DNA from: Bradyrhizobium prioriisuperbiae
Lineage (GTDB): Bacteria; Pseudomonadota; Alphaproteobacteria; Rhizobiales; Xanthobacteraceae
DNA: 64,000 bases
NCBI RefSeq assembly: GCF_032397745.1
Contig: NZ_CP135921.1
Coordinates: 1,178,001-1,242,000 of the forward strand
Direction: 5' to 3'
Under the pieces are notes generated by a model. That model saw nothing but the letters and a program-made list of their open reading frames with translations, was not told where the DNA came from and made no database searches. Positions 28,299 through 36,769 of the stretch are shown here, one piece after another (position 1 is the first letter of the stretch; each line of letters opens with the position of its first letter). The position numbers were made by a program, and so were the translations under genes.

Positions 28299-28508
28299 AT
28301 GGCAAGCGGAACAGTGAAGTGGTTTAACGCCCAGAAGGGCTTCGGTTTCATTCAGCCGAGCGATGGCTCGCAGGACGTTTTCGTCCACATCAGCGCCGTC
28401 GAACGCGCTGGTTTGAGCTCGCTCAATGAAGGCCAGAAGCTCTCGTACGAGCTGAAGACCGACAAGATGCGCGGCAAGGTCAGCGCTGAGAACCTCAGCC
28501 TCGGCTAA
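28299..28508 (+). CDS. Cold-shock protein, CspA family
   Basis: 69 aa single-stranded nucleic-acid-binding protein, one cold-shock domain. RNP1 KGFGFI (residues 14-19) and RNP2 VFVHIS (residues 30-35) are intact, and [10 protein letters not shown] starts the domain. It probably melts RNA secondary structure. The gene is followed by its own terminator. Confidence 0.96.
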   Translation: MASGTVKWFNAQKGFGFIQPSDGSQDVFVHISAVERAGLSSLNEGQKLSYELKTDKMRGKVSAENLSLG

Positions 28509-28570
28509 AAGTTACGACGGTTGGCGCGGGATCACCGCGGATGTACCGGGATCCCGCCGACGTCGGTTGC

Positions 28571-28601
28571 GTCCTCACCCATGGGTGAGGACGTTGTTTT
28601 T
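28571..28601 (+). terminator. Rho-independent terminator of the cold-shock gene
   Basis: GTCCTCACCC-AT-GGGTGAGGAC is a perfect ten-base stem with a two-base centre, followed by GTTGTTTTT. Confidence 0.85.
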
Positions 28602-28639
28602 GTGCTGCATTTACGCAGCCGGAATTCAGACCAAACTTT

Positions 28640-28758
28640 CCGGATCATGCTTCTAGAGCCTTTTCCGTTCTGGTTGAATCACGACAGAGGCTCTAGCTTT
28701 TTGTTTTGACGCGTTTTCTTCACGCGAACCGGTATCCACTTCGCTCGAAAACGCTCTA
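28640..28758. repeat. Composite palindromic repeat
   Basis: Two adjacent inverted repeats: CTAGAGCC (28653-28660) with GGCTCTAG (28689-28696), and GCGTTTTC (28711-28718) with GAAAACGC (28747-28754). The words CCGGATCATGC and AACCGGTATCCACTT in it relate it to the palindromes at 6695 and 39953. Its right end supplies the TAG stop of the small gene at 28756. Confidence 0.75.
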
Positions 28759-28938
28759 GAACTTCCGCTTCTTGGGCGGAGGAGGATTGAGCTCCGCGAT
28801 CTTGGAAAGACATTCCTCGTGAGTGGCGTGCGGGCCGGTGACGAATGTCCCGCTCACCTTCGTGCTGTACCAGCCGGCTCCAACCCCGAGCCGCAGAGAC
28901 TCCTCGGTTTTGACCTGGCGCGGGGAGAGAATATCCAT
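28756..28938 (-). CDS. Small hypothetical protein
   Basis: 60 aa, MDILSPRQVKTEESLRLG start and a lysine/proline tail PPPPKKRKF. AAGGAA lies 6 bases upstream of the ATG at 28938, better than the in-frame ATG at 29010. No known domain. The tail would be close to a nuclear-localisation-like basic cluster by chance only. Its stop codon lies inside the edge of the composite repeat. Confidence 0.6.
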   Translation of the reverse strand: MDILSPRQVKTEESLRLGVGAGWYSTKVSGTFVTGPHATHEECLSKIAELNPPPPKKRKF

Positions 28939-29063
28939 AGCATTTCCTTTTTGATGAAGCGCCGACCGGCCGGTCAAACGCGTGTCGTCAGATCGATCGT
29001 TCGCCGGCAACGACCGGATACTGTTCAGGTATCCCTTTCAAGAATGCTTTTCAGATATACTTT

Positions 29064-29360
29064 TTAGATATCTTTGGAGAGCCTCGCGAAGTCCGCCAAC
29101 ACGGCGGCCACCAGATCGCGATGCTGCGAATCCTGCGGGCCGAGCGCCGCCGCATATAAATTCAGGACATAACGCGCTTTCGCCGCCGCCTCCGGCCATG
29201 ACGCCGCAGGCACCGAAATCAACTCGGTCTCAAGAAGACGCTGCCGATCCCGCAACACGCGCGCATTGGCTTCGACCTCCGCCAGCGATCGCCTGATATC
29301 GGTCGCCTTCTGGGCCGCCATGCCACGATGCTTGTCGAGATCGACGGGCGTTTCACTCAC
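29064..29360 (-). CDS. Hypothetical helical protein
   Basis: 98 aa from a GTG that overlaps the stop of the gene before it (GTGAGTGA); ATGs at 29375 and 29390 are alternatives. Residues 12-60 look like a single long helix (RSLAEVEANARVLRDRQRLL). No recognised domain. Third of three overlapping small minus-strand genes. Confidence 0.55.
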   Translation of the reverse strand: MSETPVDLDKHRGMAAQKATDIRRSLAEVEANARVLRDRQRLLETELISVPAASWPEAAAKARYVLNLYAAALGPQDSQHRDLVAAVLADFARLSKDI

Positions 29361-29631
29361 GGGATGCGATCGCATCGATCGGCTGCGCATCCGACAATTC
29401 GATCGAACCGATCGAGATCATCTCAGCGGATGAACTGCGGGATGGCGCCGCCGGCACCATCATCATGGTGGCGGCGCGCCGAAAACTCGGAAACGACAGG
29501 CCTTCGATCATTTCTTCGTCGGTCACGACCTCATAAGCACCCGCCGGCAACAGCCGTTCGATGCTGGCAATCCGGAACGGATGCTTGAACACGATCGTCT
29601 CTCGCCGCGATCGGGTCATGGTCATGATCAT
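29353..29631 (-). CDS. Conserved hypothetical protein
   Basis: 92 aa. The central part, VFKHPFRIASIERLLPAGAY then EVVTDEEMIEGLSF, has the composition of a real small beta-rich domain and I recall similar proteins in Bradyrhizobium. The ATG overlaps the upstream gene's stop (ATGA at 29628-29631), and its own stop overlaps the next gene, so the three genes are coupled. Function unknown. Confidence 0.65.
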   Translation of the reverse strand: MIMTMTRSRRETIVFKHPFRIASIERLLPAGAYEVVTDEEMIEGLSFPSFRRAATMMMVPAAPSRSSSAEMISIGSIELSDAQPIDAIASRE

Positions 29632-29885
29632 ACAACCACGCTGGCGACCGGACGTCGCTGCAGCGGATAATCGCCGTCATCATAGAGGCGCCGAATTTCG
29701 CTGGCGTTGAAACGCTCCTCGTTGACTTCGAGCATCGCGCCATGAAGCAGCGCCGGATCCAGCGTTTCGATGGCAAACTGGATCGCTTCCGCAGCCTGCG
29801 GAAAGCGCCGATATCCAATTTTCTTGCGAGCTTTCATCCCGGCATGCCCGGAATACAGTTCCGCGCCGGCGCGATAGTCGAACAT
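29628..29885 (-). CDS. Conserved hypothetical protein
   Basis: 85 aa from the Met at 29885 (MFDYRAGAELYSGH); the frame stays open to 29972. KIGYRRFPQAAEAIQFAIE and then EVNEERFNASEIRRLYDDGD are the recognisable parts. No known domain or function. First of the three overlapping genes, 84 bases downstream of the PhnA-domain gene on the same strand. Confidence 0.62.
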   Translation of the reverse strand: MFDYRAGAELYSGHAGMKARKKIGYRRFPQAAEAIQFAIETLDPALLHGAMLEVNEERFNASEIRRLYDDGDYPLQRRPVASVVV

Positions 29886-29968
29886 CGATCGAGCCTGCGC
29901 CCTTTCAGCTGCAATAGCCAGCTGTTTCTGGGAACCAGAAACCCTGAAAACCTGAATGAAATCAGGCC

Positions 29969-30187
29969 TCATGCCTTTTTTAGGAACTCGGTCCGGAGCA
30001 CCAGACCTTTCACCTTGTCGGTGCGACCTTCGATCTCGTCCTCGTTCTCGGTGAGATGAATATTCCTGATCATCGAGCCGCGCTTGAGCACGGTGGAGGA
30101 GCCCTTCAGCTTCAGATCCTTGATGAGGGTAACGGAATCACCCTCGCTCAGGATAGCGCCGTTACTGTCCCTGACCTTGATGTCCAT
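29969..30187 (-). CDS. PhnA-domain protein (YjdM C-terminal domain only)
   Basis: 72 aa, MDIKVRDSNGAILSEGDSVT then LIKDLKLKGSSTVLKRGSMI and IEGRTDKVKGLVLRTEFLKK: the whole PhnA/YjdM C-terminal beta-barrel domain. The N-terminal zinc ribbon of E. coli YjdM is missing, which is common in this group. Despite the old phosphonate name its role is not established. It lies 12 bases after the DsbA-like gene. Confidence 0.88.
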   Translation of the reverse strand: MDIKVRDSNGAILSEGDSVTLIKDLKLKGSSTVLKRGSMIRNIHLTENEDEIEGRTDKVKGLVLRTEFLKKA

Positions 30188-30199
30188 GCCAACTCTGAC

Positions 30200-30847
30200 T
30201 TACTTCGGCGGCTTCGCCGCCGCACGGGCGTCCGCAATCGCGCGCTTGAACATCGCCGCATCGAGCACGCCGGGCACGCGGAATGTGCCGACGATGAAGG
30301 CGGGCGTGCCGCGGAAACCAAAGGCTTCGGCCTGGGTGTTGTTGCGCTTCAGCACCGCATCGATCTCGCTCTTGCGGGCGACGAGATCGGCATCGGCCTT
30401 GACGAGGTCGACGCCGGCCTTGCTCAACGCCTCGCGCAGAGTGGTCTCGGTGAGACGGCCGGTCAAACCGATCAGCGCGTCATGGCTCGCCTGGTATTTG
30501 TCCTGGTAACGCGCCGCCAGCACCAGCCGCGCGGCGAGATCCGAAGGCGGACCGAGGATCGGCCAGTCCTTCATCACCAGCCGCACCTTGCCGTCCTCTT
30601 TCACCACCTGCGCCAGATCCGGCGCCACCTTCTTGCAGTAAGGGCACTGGTAATCGAAGTATTCGACGATGGTGATATCGCCGTCGGGATTTCCGAACGC
30701 CGGAATGTCGCGGTCACGCAGCACGCTGTCGCGCGAGAGGACATCGTCGTCTTCCGCGCGCACGCCGCCCGGCGCGCAGATCGCGACCACCGTACCGATC
30801 AGTGATGCGACGAGCGCCCGCCTGAGAACTGCAAATCCGAAGACCAT
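30200..30847 (-). CDS. DsbA family periplasmic thiol oxidoreductase
   Basis: 215 aa; signal peptide about residues 1-31 (start at 30847, MVFGFAVLRR; a longer frame to 30886 lacks a ribosome site). The redox motif FDYQCPYCKKV (CPYC) and the cis-Pro FRGTPAFIVG place it in the DsbA/BdbD-type thioredoxin-fold family. It probably oxidises or isomerises disulfides in exported proteins. Confidence 0.88.
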   Translation of the reverse strand: MVFGFAVLRRALVASLIGTVVAICAPGGVRAEDDDVLSRDSVLRDRDIPAFGNPDGDITIVEYFDYQCPYCKKVAPDLAQVVKEDGKVRLVMKDWPILGPPSDLAARLVLAARYQDKYQASHDALIGLTGRLTETTLREALSKAGVDLVKADADLVARKSEIDAVLKRNNTQAEAFGFRGTPAFIVGTFRVPGVLDAAMFKRAIADARAAAKPPK

Positions 30848-30915
30848 GATATCCCGATGTCCTTTTGTGCCCGGCAAGTTACGCACCCCGCACCCGCGGT
30901 GTTACGCGCGCAACG

Positions 30916-31188
30916 CTACTTGTTCTCCATCATGTAGTCCTGGATCTTGCGCAGATCCCCCTTGCTCTTCTGCGATTGCATCGTGGTGGCGATATGATCG
31001 CGATCGCGGCGGCAATTGACGTATTCGTCGGATCCCGCCTTGAGGCCCCTGGCCCGGCAATACGCGTCATCATCGGGCGCAGGCACGGCCGCGGCTGCCG
31101 CCGGCTGTTCCTGCTGCGAGGCGCAGCCGCCGAGCAGGACACCGAGTAATCCCGCAGCTAGCAAAAATTTCATTGTCGATCGGCGCAT
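30916..31188 (-). CDS. Small lipoprotein, hypothetical
   Basis: 90 aa. Lipoprotein signal with the lipobox LLGGC followed by ASQQ. The mature part is Ala/Pro-rich, then DDDAYCRARGLKAGSDEYVN with two cysteines and a charged tail. The start is at 31188 (MRRSTMKFLL) or 31173. No known function. Confidence 0.72.
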   Translation of the reverse strand: MRRSTMKFLLAAGLLGVLLGGCASQQEQPAAAAAVPAPDDDAYCRARGLKAGSDEYVNCRRDRDHIATTMQSQKSKGDLRKIQDYMMENK

Positions 31189-31309
31189 ATTGGTCCCGCT
31201 TCGTACGTCCCTCAATCGCGGCAGACTGTCGAACCAAAATCGTGGATTTGTAAAGGCGGAGATCGCAATTATCGGCATTTATTGAGGGACTTGCCGCGAG
31301 ATCGGCGAT

Positions 31310-31385
31310 CTAGTGTCCCGAATTCGAAGTTCGTATCACTTAGCAGCACGTCTGAGACGAACTTCGAATTCGATCAGGACACTAG
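31310..31385. repeat. Bulged hairpin repeat A (CTAGTGT ends)
   Basis: Outer arms CTAGTGTCC (31310-31318) and GGACACTAG (31377-31385); inner arms CGAATTCGAAGTTCGT (31319-31334) and its exact complement (31357-31372); a 22-base loop; and a four-base bulge ATCA (31373-31376) on the right side only. Sister of the next element. Confidence 0.88.
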
Positions 31386-31398
31386 AAAACTTTAGATT

Positions 31399-31478
31399 CT
31401 AGTGTGGCTTATGTTTCCGAAATCCCCCTCGAAGAGATCGCCGCGATGTTGAGGGGGATTTCGGAAACGCCACACTAG
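31399..31478. repeat. Bulged hairpin repeat B (CTAGTGT ends), inverted relative to A
   Basis: Outer arms CTAGTGTGGC (31399-31408) and GCCACACTAG (31469-31478); inner arms GTTTCCGAAATCCCCCTC (31413-31430) and its exact complement (31451-31468); a 20-base loop; and a four-base bulge TTAT (31409-31412) on the left. Read on the other strand the bulge is ATAA and sits where repeat A has ATCA. The last bases overlap the prpE stop codon. Confidence 0.88.
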
Positions 31479-33388
31479 GCCCCCACACCCTTTTGCTTCA
31501 GCGCGGTTCCGATTTCGTCCAGGATGATGGGATCGTCGATGGTGGCGGGCATGGTCCAGGCATCGCCATCGGCGATCTTTTTCATGGTGCCACGCAGGAT
31601 CTTGCCCGAGCGGGTCTTCGGCAGCCGCGCCACGGTGATCGCGAGCTTGAAGGCGGCCACCGGCCCGATGCGGTCGCGCACCAGGGCCACGACGTCTTTC
31701 TCGACCTCGGCGGGCGCTTTGGCCACACCGGCCTTCAGCACCAGGAAACCGCAGGGCACCTCGCCCTTGAGCTGATCCTTGATGCCAAGCACCGCGCACT
31801 CGGCCACGTCCGGATGGGACGCCAGCACCTCCTCCATGCCGCCGGTGGACAGCCGATGTCCCGCGACATTGATGATGTCGTCGGTGCGGCCCATCACGAA
31901 CACATAACCGTCGGCATCCCTGTAGCCGGCGTCGGAGGTTTTGTAGTAGCCGGGGAACTCCGCCAGATAGGCATCGTGAAAACGGTCGTCCTGCCGCCAC
32001 AGCGTGGGCAGGCAGGCCGGCGGCATCGGCAGCTTGATCACGATCGAGCCCATGGTGCCCGCCGGCACCGGCCTCGCCGCCTCATCCACCACGTCGACCT
32101 GATAACCCGGCATCGGCACAGTGGGCGAGCCGTGCTTCACCGGCAATTGCCCGAGACCGACCGGATTGCCGGCGATGCACCAGCCGGTTTCGGTCTGCCA
32201 CCAGTGGTCGATGGCGGGCACGTTCAATTGCTGTTCCGCCCATTCCACCGTCGGCGGATCGGCGCGCTCGCCCGCGAGGAACAAGGTGCGGAACTGCGAG
32301 AGGTCGTGCTTGCGGATGAACTCGCCGTTGGGATCATCCTTCTTGATGGCGCGAAACGCGGTCGGCGCGGTGAACAACGCCACCGCCTTGTGCTGCGAAA
32401 TCACCCGCCAGAACGCGCCGGCGTCGGGCGTGCCGACCGGCTTGCCCTCGTACATGATCGACGTCGCGCCATGGAACAGCGGCGCATAGATGATGTAGCT
32501 GTGACCGACCACCCAGCCGATATCGGAGGCGCACCACCAGACGTCGCCGGGGTTGACGCCGTAGAGATTGAACATCGACCATTTCAGCGCCACCGCATGG
32601 CCGCCATTGTCGCGCACCACGCCCTTGGGAATGCCGGTGGTGCCCGATGTGTAGAGAATATAGAGCGGATCGGTTGCCTTTACCGGCACGCATGGCGCGG
32701 ATTTGTTGGCCGCAAGCGCCGTCATGCGCAAGCTCGCCCAGTCGTGGTCGCGACCCGCGACCAGATCGCAGCGCTGCTGCGGGCGCTGCAAGACAAAACA
32801 GGCTTCGGGTTTGGCTGTGGCCAGCCTGATCGCCTCGTCGAGCAGCGGCTTGTAAGCGACGATGCGGCCGGGCTCCAGCCCGCAGCTTGCGGACAAAATC
32901 AACTTCGGCTGGGCGTCGTCGATCCGGGTGGCGAGCTCCTTGGCGGCAAAACCGCCGAACACCACGGAATGCACCGCCCCGATGCGGGCGCAGGCCAGCA
33001 TTGCAACCACCGCCTCCGGCACCATCGGCATGTAGAGCAGCACCCGGTCGCCCTTGGTCACGCCGAAATCCTGCATGACCGCGGCCAGCGCCGCCACCTC
33101 CCGCAGCATCTCGCGATAGGTCAATTTGGTGACGCTGTCCGACAGCGGCGAATCATGGATCAGCGCCACCTGATCGGCGCGGCCGTTCGCCACCTGGCGA
33201 TCCAGTGCATTAAAACAGGTGTTCAGCACGCCATCGGCAAACCAGCGGCCATAGACGCCCTGAGCGGGATCGAAGATGGTTTTCGGGAATTCGATCCAGT
33301 CGATCTCGCGCGCCGCCTCGGCCCAGAAGGCCTCGGGATCGCGCATCGCCCGTGCATAAACCTCATTGTAGCGGCTGATGGCCGTCAT
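31475..33388 (-). CDS. prpE: Propionyl-CoA synthetase (AMP-forming)
   Basis: 637 aa acyl-CoA ligase of the acetyl-CoA synthetase group. It opens with YNEVYARAMRDPEAFWAEAA and IDWIEFPKTIFDP, typical of PrpE. The AMP-binding motif ILYTSGTTGIPKGVVRDNGG, the adenylate-site WWQTETGW and the C-terminal lysine region PKTRSGKILRGTMKKIADG are intact. It activates propionate (and acetate more weakly) to the CoA ester. No prp-cycle genes are adjacent. The TAG stop lies in the end of hairpin repeat B. 33391 is an equally good start one codon earlier. Confidence 0.92.
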   Translation of the reverse strand: MTAISRYNEVYARAMRDPEAFWAEAAREIDWIEFPKTIFDPAQGVYGRWFADGVLNTCFNALDRQVANGRADQVALIHDSPLSDSVTKLTYREMLREVAALAAVMQDFGVTKGDRVLLYMPMVPEAVVAMLACARIGAVHSVVFGGFAAKELATRIDDAQPKLILSASCGLEPGRIVAYKPLLDEAIRLATAKPEACFVLQRPQQRCDLVAGRDHDWASLRMTALAANKSAPCVPVKATDPLYILYTSGTTGIPKGVVRDNGGHAVALKWSMFNLYGVNPGDVWWCASDIGWVVGHSYIIYAPLFHGATSIMYEGKPVGTPDAGAFWRVISQHKAVALFTAPTAFRAIKKDDPNGEFIRKHDLSQFRTLFLAGERADPPTVEWAEQQLNVPAIDHWWQTETGWCIAGNPVGLGQLPVKHGSPTVPMPGYQVDVVDEAARPVPAGTMGSIVIKLPMPPACLPTLWRQDDRFHDAYLAEFPGYYKTSDAGYRDADGYVFVMGRTDDIINVAGHRLSTGGMEEVLASHPDVAECAVLGIKDQLKGEVPCGFLVLKAGVAKAPAEVEKDVVALVRDRIGPVAAFKLAITVARLPKTRSGKILRGTMKKIADGDAWTMPATIDDPIILDEIGTALKQKGVGA

Positions 33389-34038
33389 CACATCGTCTCT
33401 CCCGAACGTCCCGGAGCCTGTTCCCGCAGCCCCTATTGGCGCTGGACACGCTCACCTTTTGGGACGTCATTGTCATGGGATTGCATGCCAGTTCAAGCCG
33501 AAACGACCGCAGCGCGGCATTTCGCATCATCACCATGCCCGGATCTCGAATGCGGCGGCACAACGGGTGGATCAGGATCATTGCGTAGAGAACACAGACC
33601 CCACTGAGACGGTCGCAGCGTCGGGCCTATAATGGAGGGAACGAGCGTTCGCGCCAGCACCTCCAAACGCCGGTAACGATACCCACGTGTTTTGGGTTGA
33701 CCATTGGGCTCAGTTCGGCACATTGATTTATTGCTGCAAGTATCTGTGCCGCAGATGCCGGAGACGGTGCGTGTTGGTTAACGGGAAAACGGCTGGCTGC
33801 TCTGGTCGGATCGGCAACTTGCCGATCTCCAGCGCAGCGTTTGTGCGGCTGATTTTTCGACCGGCAGGCACCACTCTACCAGAACGCACTTCTCTACCAG
33901 AACCCACTGCTGCGATGCGCGCAGGTGTCTTGTTTGCAGGTGTCTTGCGCAGACGCACGGTCACGAGAACGATTGATTGGCGACAGCTCTTTATTGACGC
34001 AGAGGTCGCGTCAAGCTCGATTCAGTTGGGAAGACCAG
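33389..34038. other. 650-base intergenic region with short tandem duplications, no gene seen
   Basis: Lies between divergent prpE and the methyltransferase gene. Open frames exist but have cysteine- and arginine-rich nonsense composition. Two unrelated tandem duplications are present at 33874-33909 and 33921-33950. GC content appears lower than in the flanking genes. Confidence 0.55.
33874..33950. repeat. Two short tandem duplications
   Basis: CTCTACCAGAACxCACTx is repeated at 33874-33891 and 33892-33909 (18-base unit), and GCAGGTGTCTTG plus three bases is repeated at 33921-33935 and 33936-33950 (15-base unit). Unit lengths divisible by three could mean a lost coding region. Confidence 0.8.
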
Positions 34039-34788
34039 ATGATCCGCCCAGATATCAGCGCGAATTTCTTTCCCGAGATCAATGCGGGGGGATTCTCGCG
34101 TCTTGACGGAACGATCCAGTTCTATCAACGCGTCAATTCGATCTTGCATCCCGACGCCGTCGTGCTCGATTACGGTGCGGGACGTGGCGCACCGCATCTC
34201 GACGATCCGGTTCCGTTCCGCCGCCAGCTCAGTCGCATCCAGGGCAAGGTGCGCAAGGTCATCGGTGCCGACATCGATCCGATCGTCACAACCAACCCGG
34301 CGATCGACGAGGCGATCGTGCTCGACAATCTGGGACAGCTGCCGCTGGAAGATCGCTCGGTCGATATCATTCTGTCGGACCATGTGTTCGAGCATCTCGA
34401 AGATCCCGCCATCGTGGCGCGTGAATTCGACCGCATCCTGGTGCCCGGCGGCTGGATCTGCGCCCGCACACCCAATCGGTTCGGATACATCGCGTTTCTG
34501 AACAGGGCGATACCGGAAGCGTTTCGCCTGCGCACGGTCGGCATGGCGCAGCCGGGCCGCAAGGAGCACGACATTTTCCCGGCGTTCTACCGCCTCAACA
34601 GTCCCAGCGCACTGCGCCAGCATTTCGATCCGGCGCGCTACGACCACTTTTCGCACACCTGGGATTCCGAACCGGCGTATCACTTCTCATCGTCGGTTTT
34701 TTACGGCCTGTTCCTGGTCGCTCATGCCATTTCGCCGCCGCCGCTCAAGGCGATGTACCATATCTTCCTGCGGAAGAAGCCGGTCTGA
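34039..34788 (+). CDS. SAM-dependent class I methyltransferase
   Basis: 249 aa. The SAM site VLDYGAGRGAPH (residues 37-48) and the acidic residue in VIGADIDP are visible; the post-motif block is LPLEDRSVDIILSDHVFEHL followed by LVPGGWICARTPN. The acceptor is unknown. The last 60 residues are hydrophobic enough for membrane contact. The ATG at 34039 gives a normal N-terminus; the frame is open back to 33925. No partner gene nearby. Confidence 0.85.
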   Translation: MIRPDISANFFPEINAGGFSRLDGTIQFYQRVNSILHPDAVVLDYGAGRGAPHLDDPVPFRRQLSRIQGKVRKVIGADIDPIVTTNPAIDEAIVLDNLGQLPLEDRSVDIILSDHVFEHLEDPAIVAREFDRILVPGGWICARTPNRFGYIAFLNRAIPEAFRLRTVGMAQPGRKEHDIFPAFYRLNSPSALRQHFDPARYDHFSHTWDSEPAYHFSSSVFYGLFLVAHAISPPPLKAMYHIFLRKKPV

Positions 34789-34812
34789 TCGCGCAGCGTC
34801 GTGACGGAGGCT

Positions 34813-35055
34813 TTATGGCTGAGGCTTTGGACGGCCGGGAATCGGCGGAAGCGCGGCCTGGTGCTTCTCGAACAGCTCGAGCCATCGCTTCTCGTCCGGC
34901 GACCGCCATTCGTCGGCCGACAGGGGCGGCAGCGTTTTCGGATCGGCGATCGTGGCATCGAGCTGGAAGAACTCTTCGGTTTCCGCGAACGTCAACCCGA
35001 TCAGCACGCGATTGCCGTGCTCGTCGTGTTCATAGATATCGTCGTCGATGCTCAT
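34813..35055 (-). CDS. Hypothetical protein
   Basis: 80 aa acidic protein: MSIDDDIYEHDEHGNRVLIG then LTFAETEEFFQLDATIADPK and WRSPDEKRWLELFEKHQ. No recognised domain, but composition and codon use look coding and I recall relatives in Bradyrhizobium. It starts at 35055 with a GGGG-rich site upstream; the frame reaches 35082. Confidence 0.65.
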   Translation of the reverse strand: MSIDDDIYEHDEHGNRVLIGLTFAETEEFFQLDATIADPKTLPPLSADEWRSPDEKRWLELFEKHQAALPPIPGRPKPQP

Positions 35056-35206
35056 CGCCCCACATGAGAGTATCGCCACCAACGGTTCAATGCGAACCCG
35101 GTTTTAACGTAACCCGTCAAAGTTAAGAGCCCACGCGAGGGTACGATGATGTCATCGCATCGCGTAAAACTACCGACTCGATGTCGCTGCAGCCCGTCGC
35201 ACGCGG

Positions 35207-36601
35207 TCAGTTGGCCGACGCCTTTGTCGCGCGCAAACGCGCGAGCTGCTTTTCCAGGACATCGCGGACATCATAGTCCGGCTTGCCGAATGAGGCATTG
35301 CGGGTGGCGACGAATTCGCGCTGCTGATCGCGCAGCGTTTCCGCAGCGCGCCGGTTGCCGCCCGCGGCCGCTTTGATCATCCCGGCATAGGTCTCGTTGA
35401 TCTCGCGGTCGAGCTGGCTCAGACGCGGATCAGCGCAGATCACTTTCTCCACCGCACGCTTCGCCGTGGCGCAGTCGAACGACGGGACTGCCTTGGTGAT
35501 CGCCGTGTTAGTGGCGGGCGGCTGCAGCGGCATATGCGCACCGACGCGCTCGATCTCCAGCGCCAGCGACTTGCGGCCGGCCACTGCATTCTCGAAGCGC
35601 GGATCGATCCGCAGCGCGGCCTCATAGTCGGCCAGCGCCTTGACGCGATCGCCCCTCTTGCGCCAGACCACGGCGCGGTTGTTGTAGGCGAGCAGGAATT
35701 TCGGATCGAGCCGCAGCGCCGCATCGTAATCCACCAGCGCGCGATCGAAATCGCCCCTGAACTGGTAGGAATCGCCGCGGTTGGTCAGGAAATTCGCCGC
35801 TGGACGGAGGCGGATGGCCTCGCTGTAATCAGCGATCGCCTTGTCGTAGTCACTGCTGCCCGCATAGGCCAGGCCGCGATTGTCGAAATATTCCGGCACC
35901 GTCGGATCGAGCCGGATGGCTTCACTATTGTCCAGCAGCGCAAGATCGTTGCGGCCGATTTTCCTGTAGGCCGCGCCGCGGTTGGTGAAGGTCCGGGGCC
36001 GGTTGGGATCGAGCTGGATCGCCTGGCCGTAGTCCCGGATCGCGGCCTGATAGTCGCCCTTGAAATAATATGCGGCGCCCCGATCGGAAAACGCCTGGGC
36101 GAAATTCGGATCGAGCCGGATCGCCTCATTGTAATCCTCGATCGCGCGATCGTATCTGCGCTGGTTGTTGAAGACGATGCCGCGCTGGCCGAACGCGGCG
36201 GCGTCATTCGGGTTGAGCCGGATGGCTTCATTGAAATCCGCAACCGCGCGGTCGAGATCGCCGCCGGCGCGGCGCAGCAGATCGCCGCGCAAACGAAATG
36301 CCGGCGCGCTGCCGGCATCCAGCTTGATGGCGCGATCGAGATCAACCATCGCCCGATCCGTCTGTCCCTTGCCATCGAACGCGCGCGCGCGCGTGACCAG
36401 CGCGAACACGCGATCCACGTCTGCGGTCGCGGTGTTATCGATCAGGGCGCCGCAGCTTTCAATCAGCCGGTCCGCGGGCGCTTTGCTGTCGGCGAGACAC
36501 GCGACCGGATCTGTTGCCGTTTGCGCGAGAGCCGGCCAAACCATGCACCAAGCCATCGCCAACGTCGCAGCCGAAACCAGAACCGAAGCGACCCGCATCA
36601 T
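35207..36601 (-). CDS. Tetratricopeptide-repeat protein with C-terminal LprI-like (DUF1311) domain
   Basis: 464 aa exported protein; signal peptide about residues 1-27 (MMRVASVLVSAATLAMAW, cleavage near ALAQT). About nine TPR units at residues 60-370 have the repeating signature YDxAIxDYxEAIRLDPxxAxAxxxRG. The C-terminal part, FDCATAKRAVEKVICADPRL then LDREINETYAGMIKAA, is the lysozyme-inhibitor-like LprI domain with paired cysteines. It may bind envelope proteins in the periplasm; the target is unknown. Confidence 0.87.
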   Translation of the reverse strand: MMRVASVLVSAATLAMAWCMVWPALAQTATDPVACLADSKAPADRLIESCGALIDNTATADVDRVFALVTRARAFDGKGQTDRAMVDLDRAIKLDAGSAPAFRLRGDLLRRAGGDLDRAVADFNEAIRLNPNDAAAFGQRGIVFNNQRRYDRAIEDYNEAIRLDPNFAQAFSDRGAAYYFKGDYQAAIRDYGQAIQLDPNRPRTFTNRGAAYRKIGRNDLALLDNSEAIRLDPTVPEYFDNRGLAYAGSSDYDKAIADYSEAIRLRPAANFLTNRGDSYQFRGDFDRALVDYDAALRLDPKFLLAYNNRAVVWRKRGDRVKALADYEAALRIDPRFENAVAGRKSLALEIERVGAHMPLQPPATNTAITKAVPSFDCATAKRAVEKVICADPRLSQLDREINETYAGMIKAAAGGNRRAAETLRDQQREFVATRNASFGKPDYDVRDVLEKQLARLRATKASAN

Positions 36602-36769
36602 CGAACTCCCGACAAGCGGTTTCACCGCGCGTGCAAATTCACTTCATCATAGTCTGCGGCCGCAACCGTCCGGTTCAAAAAACTGGCATCGGTTCCCCCC
36701 GGCAATATAATGGAAGGTCAGGGTTTCCCGCCTCGCTCAGCACTACCGCCATCAGACCAAGGAACCGTT

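Noticed and set aside
31493..33607. 704-codon plus-strand open frame
   Set aside because: Antisense to prpE, which has all acyl-CoA ligase motifs.
33687..34106. 139-codon plus-strand frame in the gap before the methyltransferase
   Set aside because: Cys- and Arg-rich, no ribosome site, and runs into the methyltransferase in another frame.
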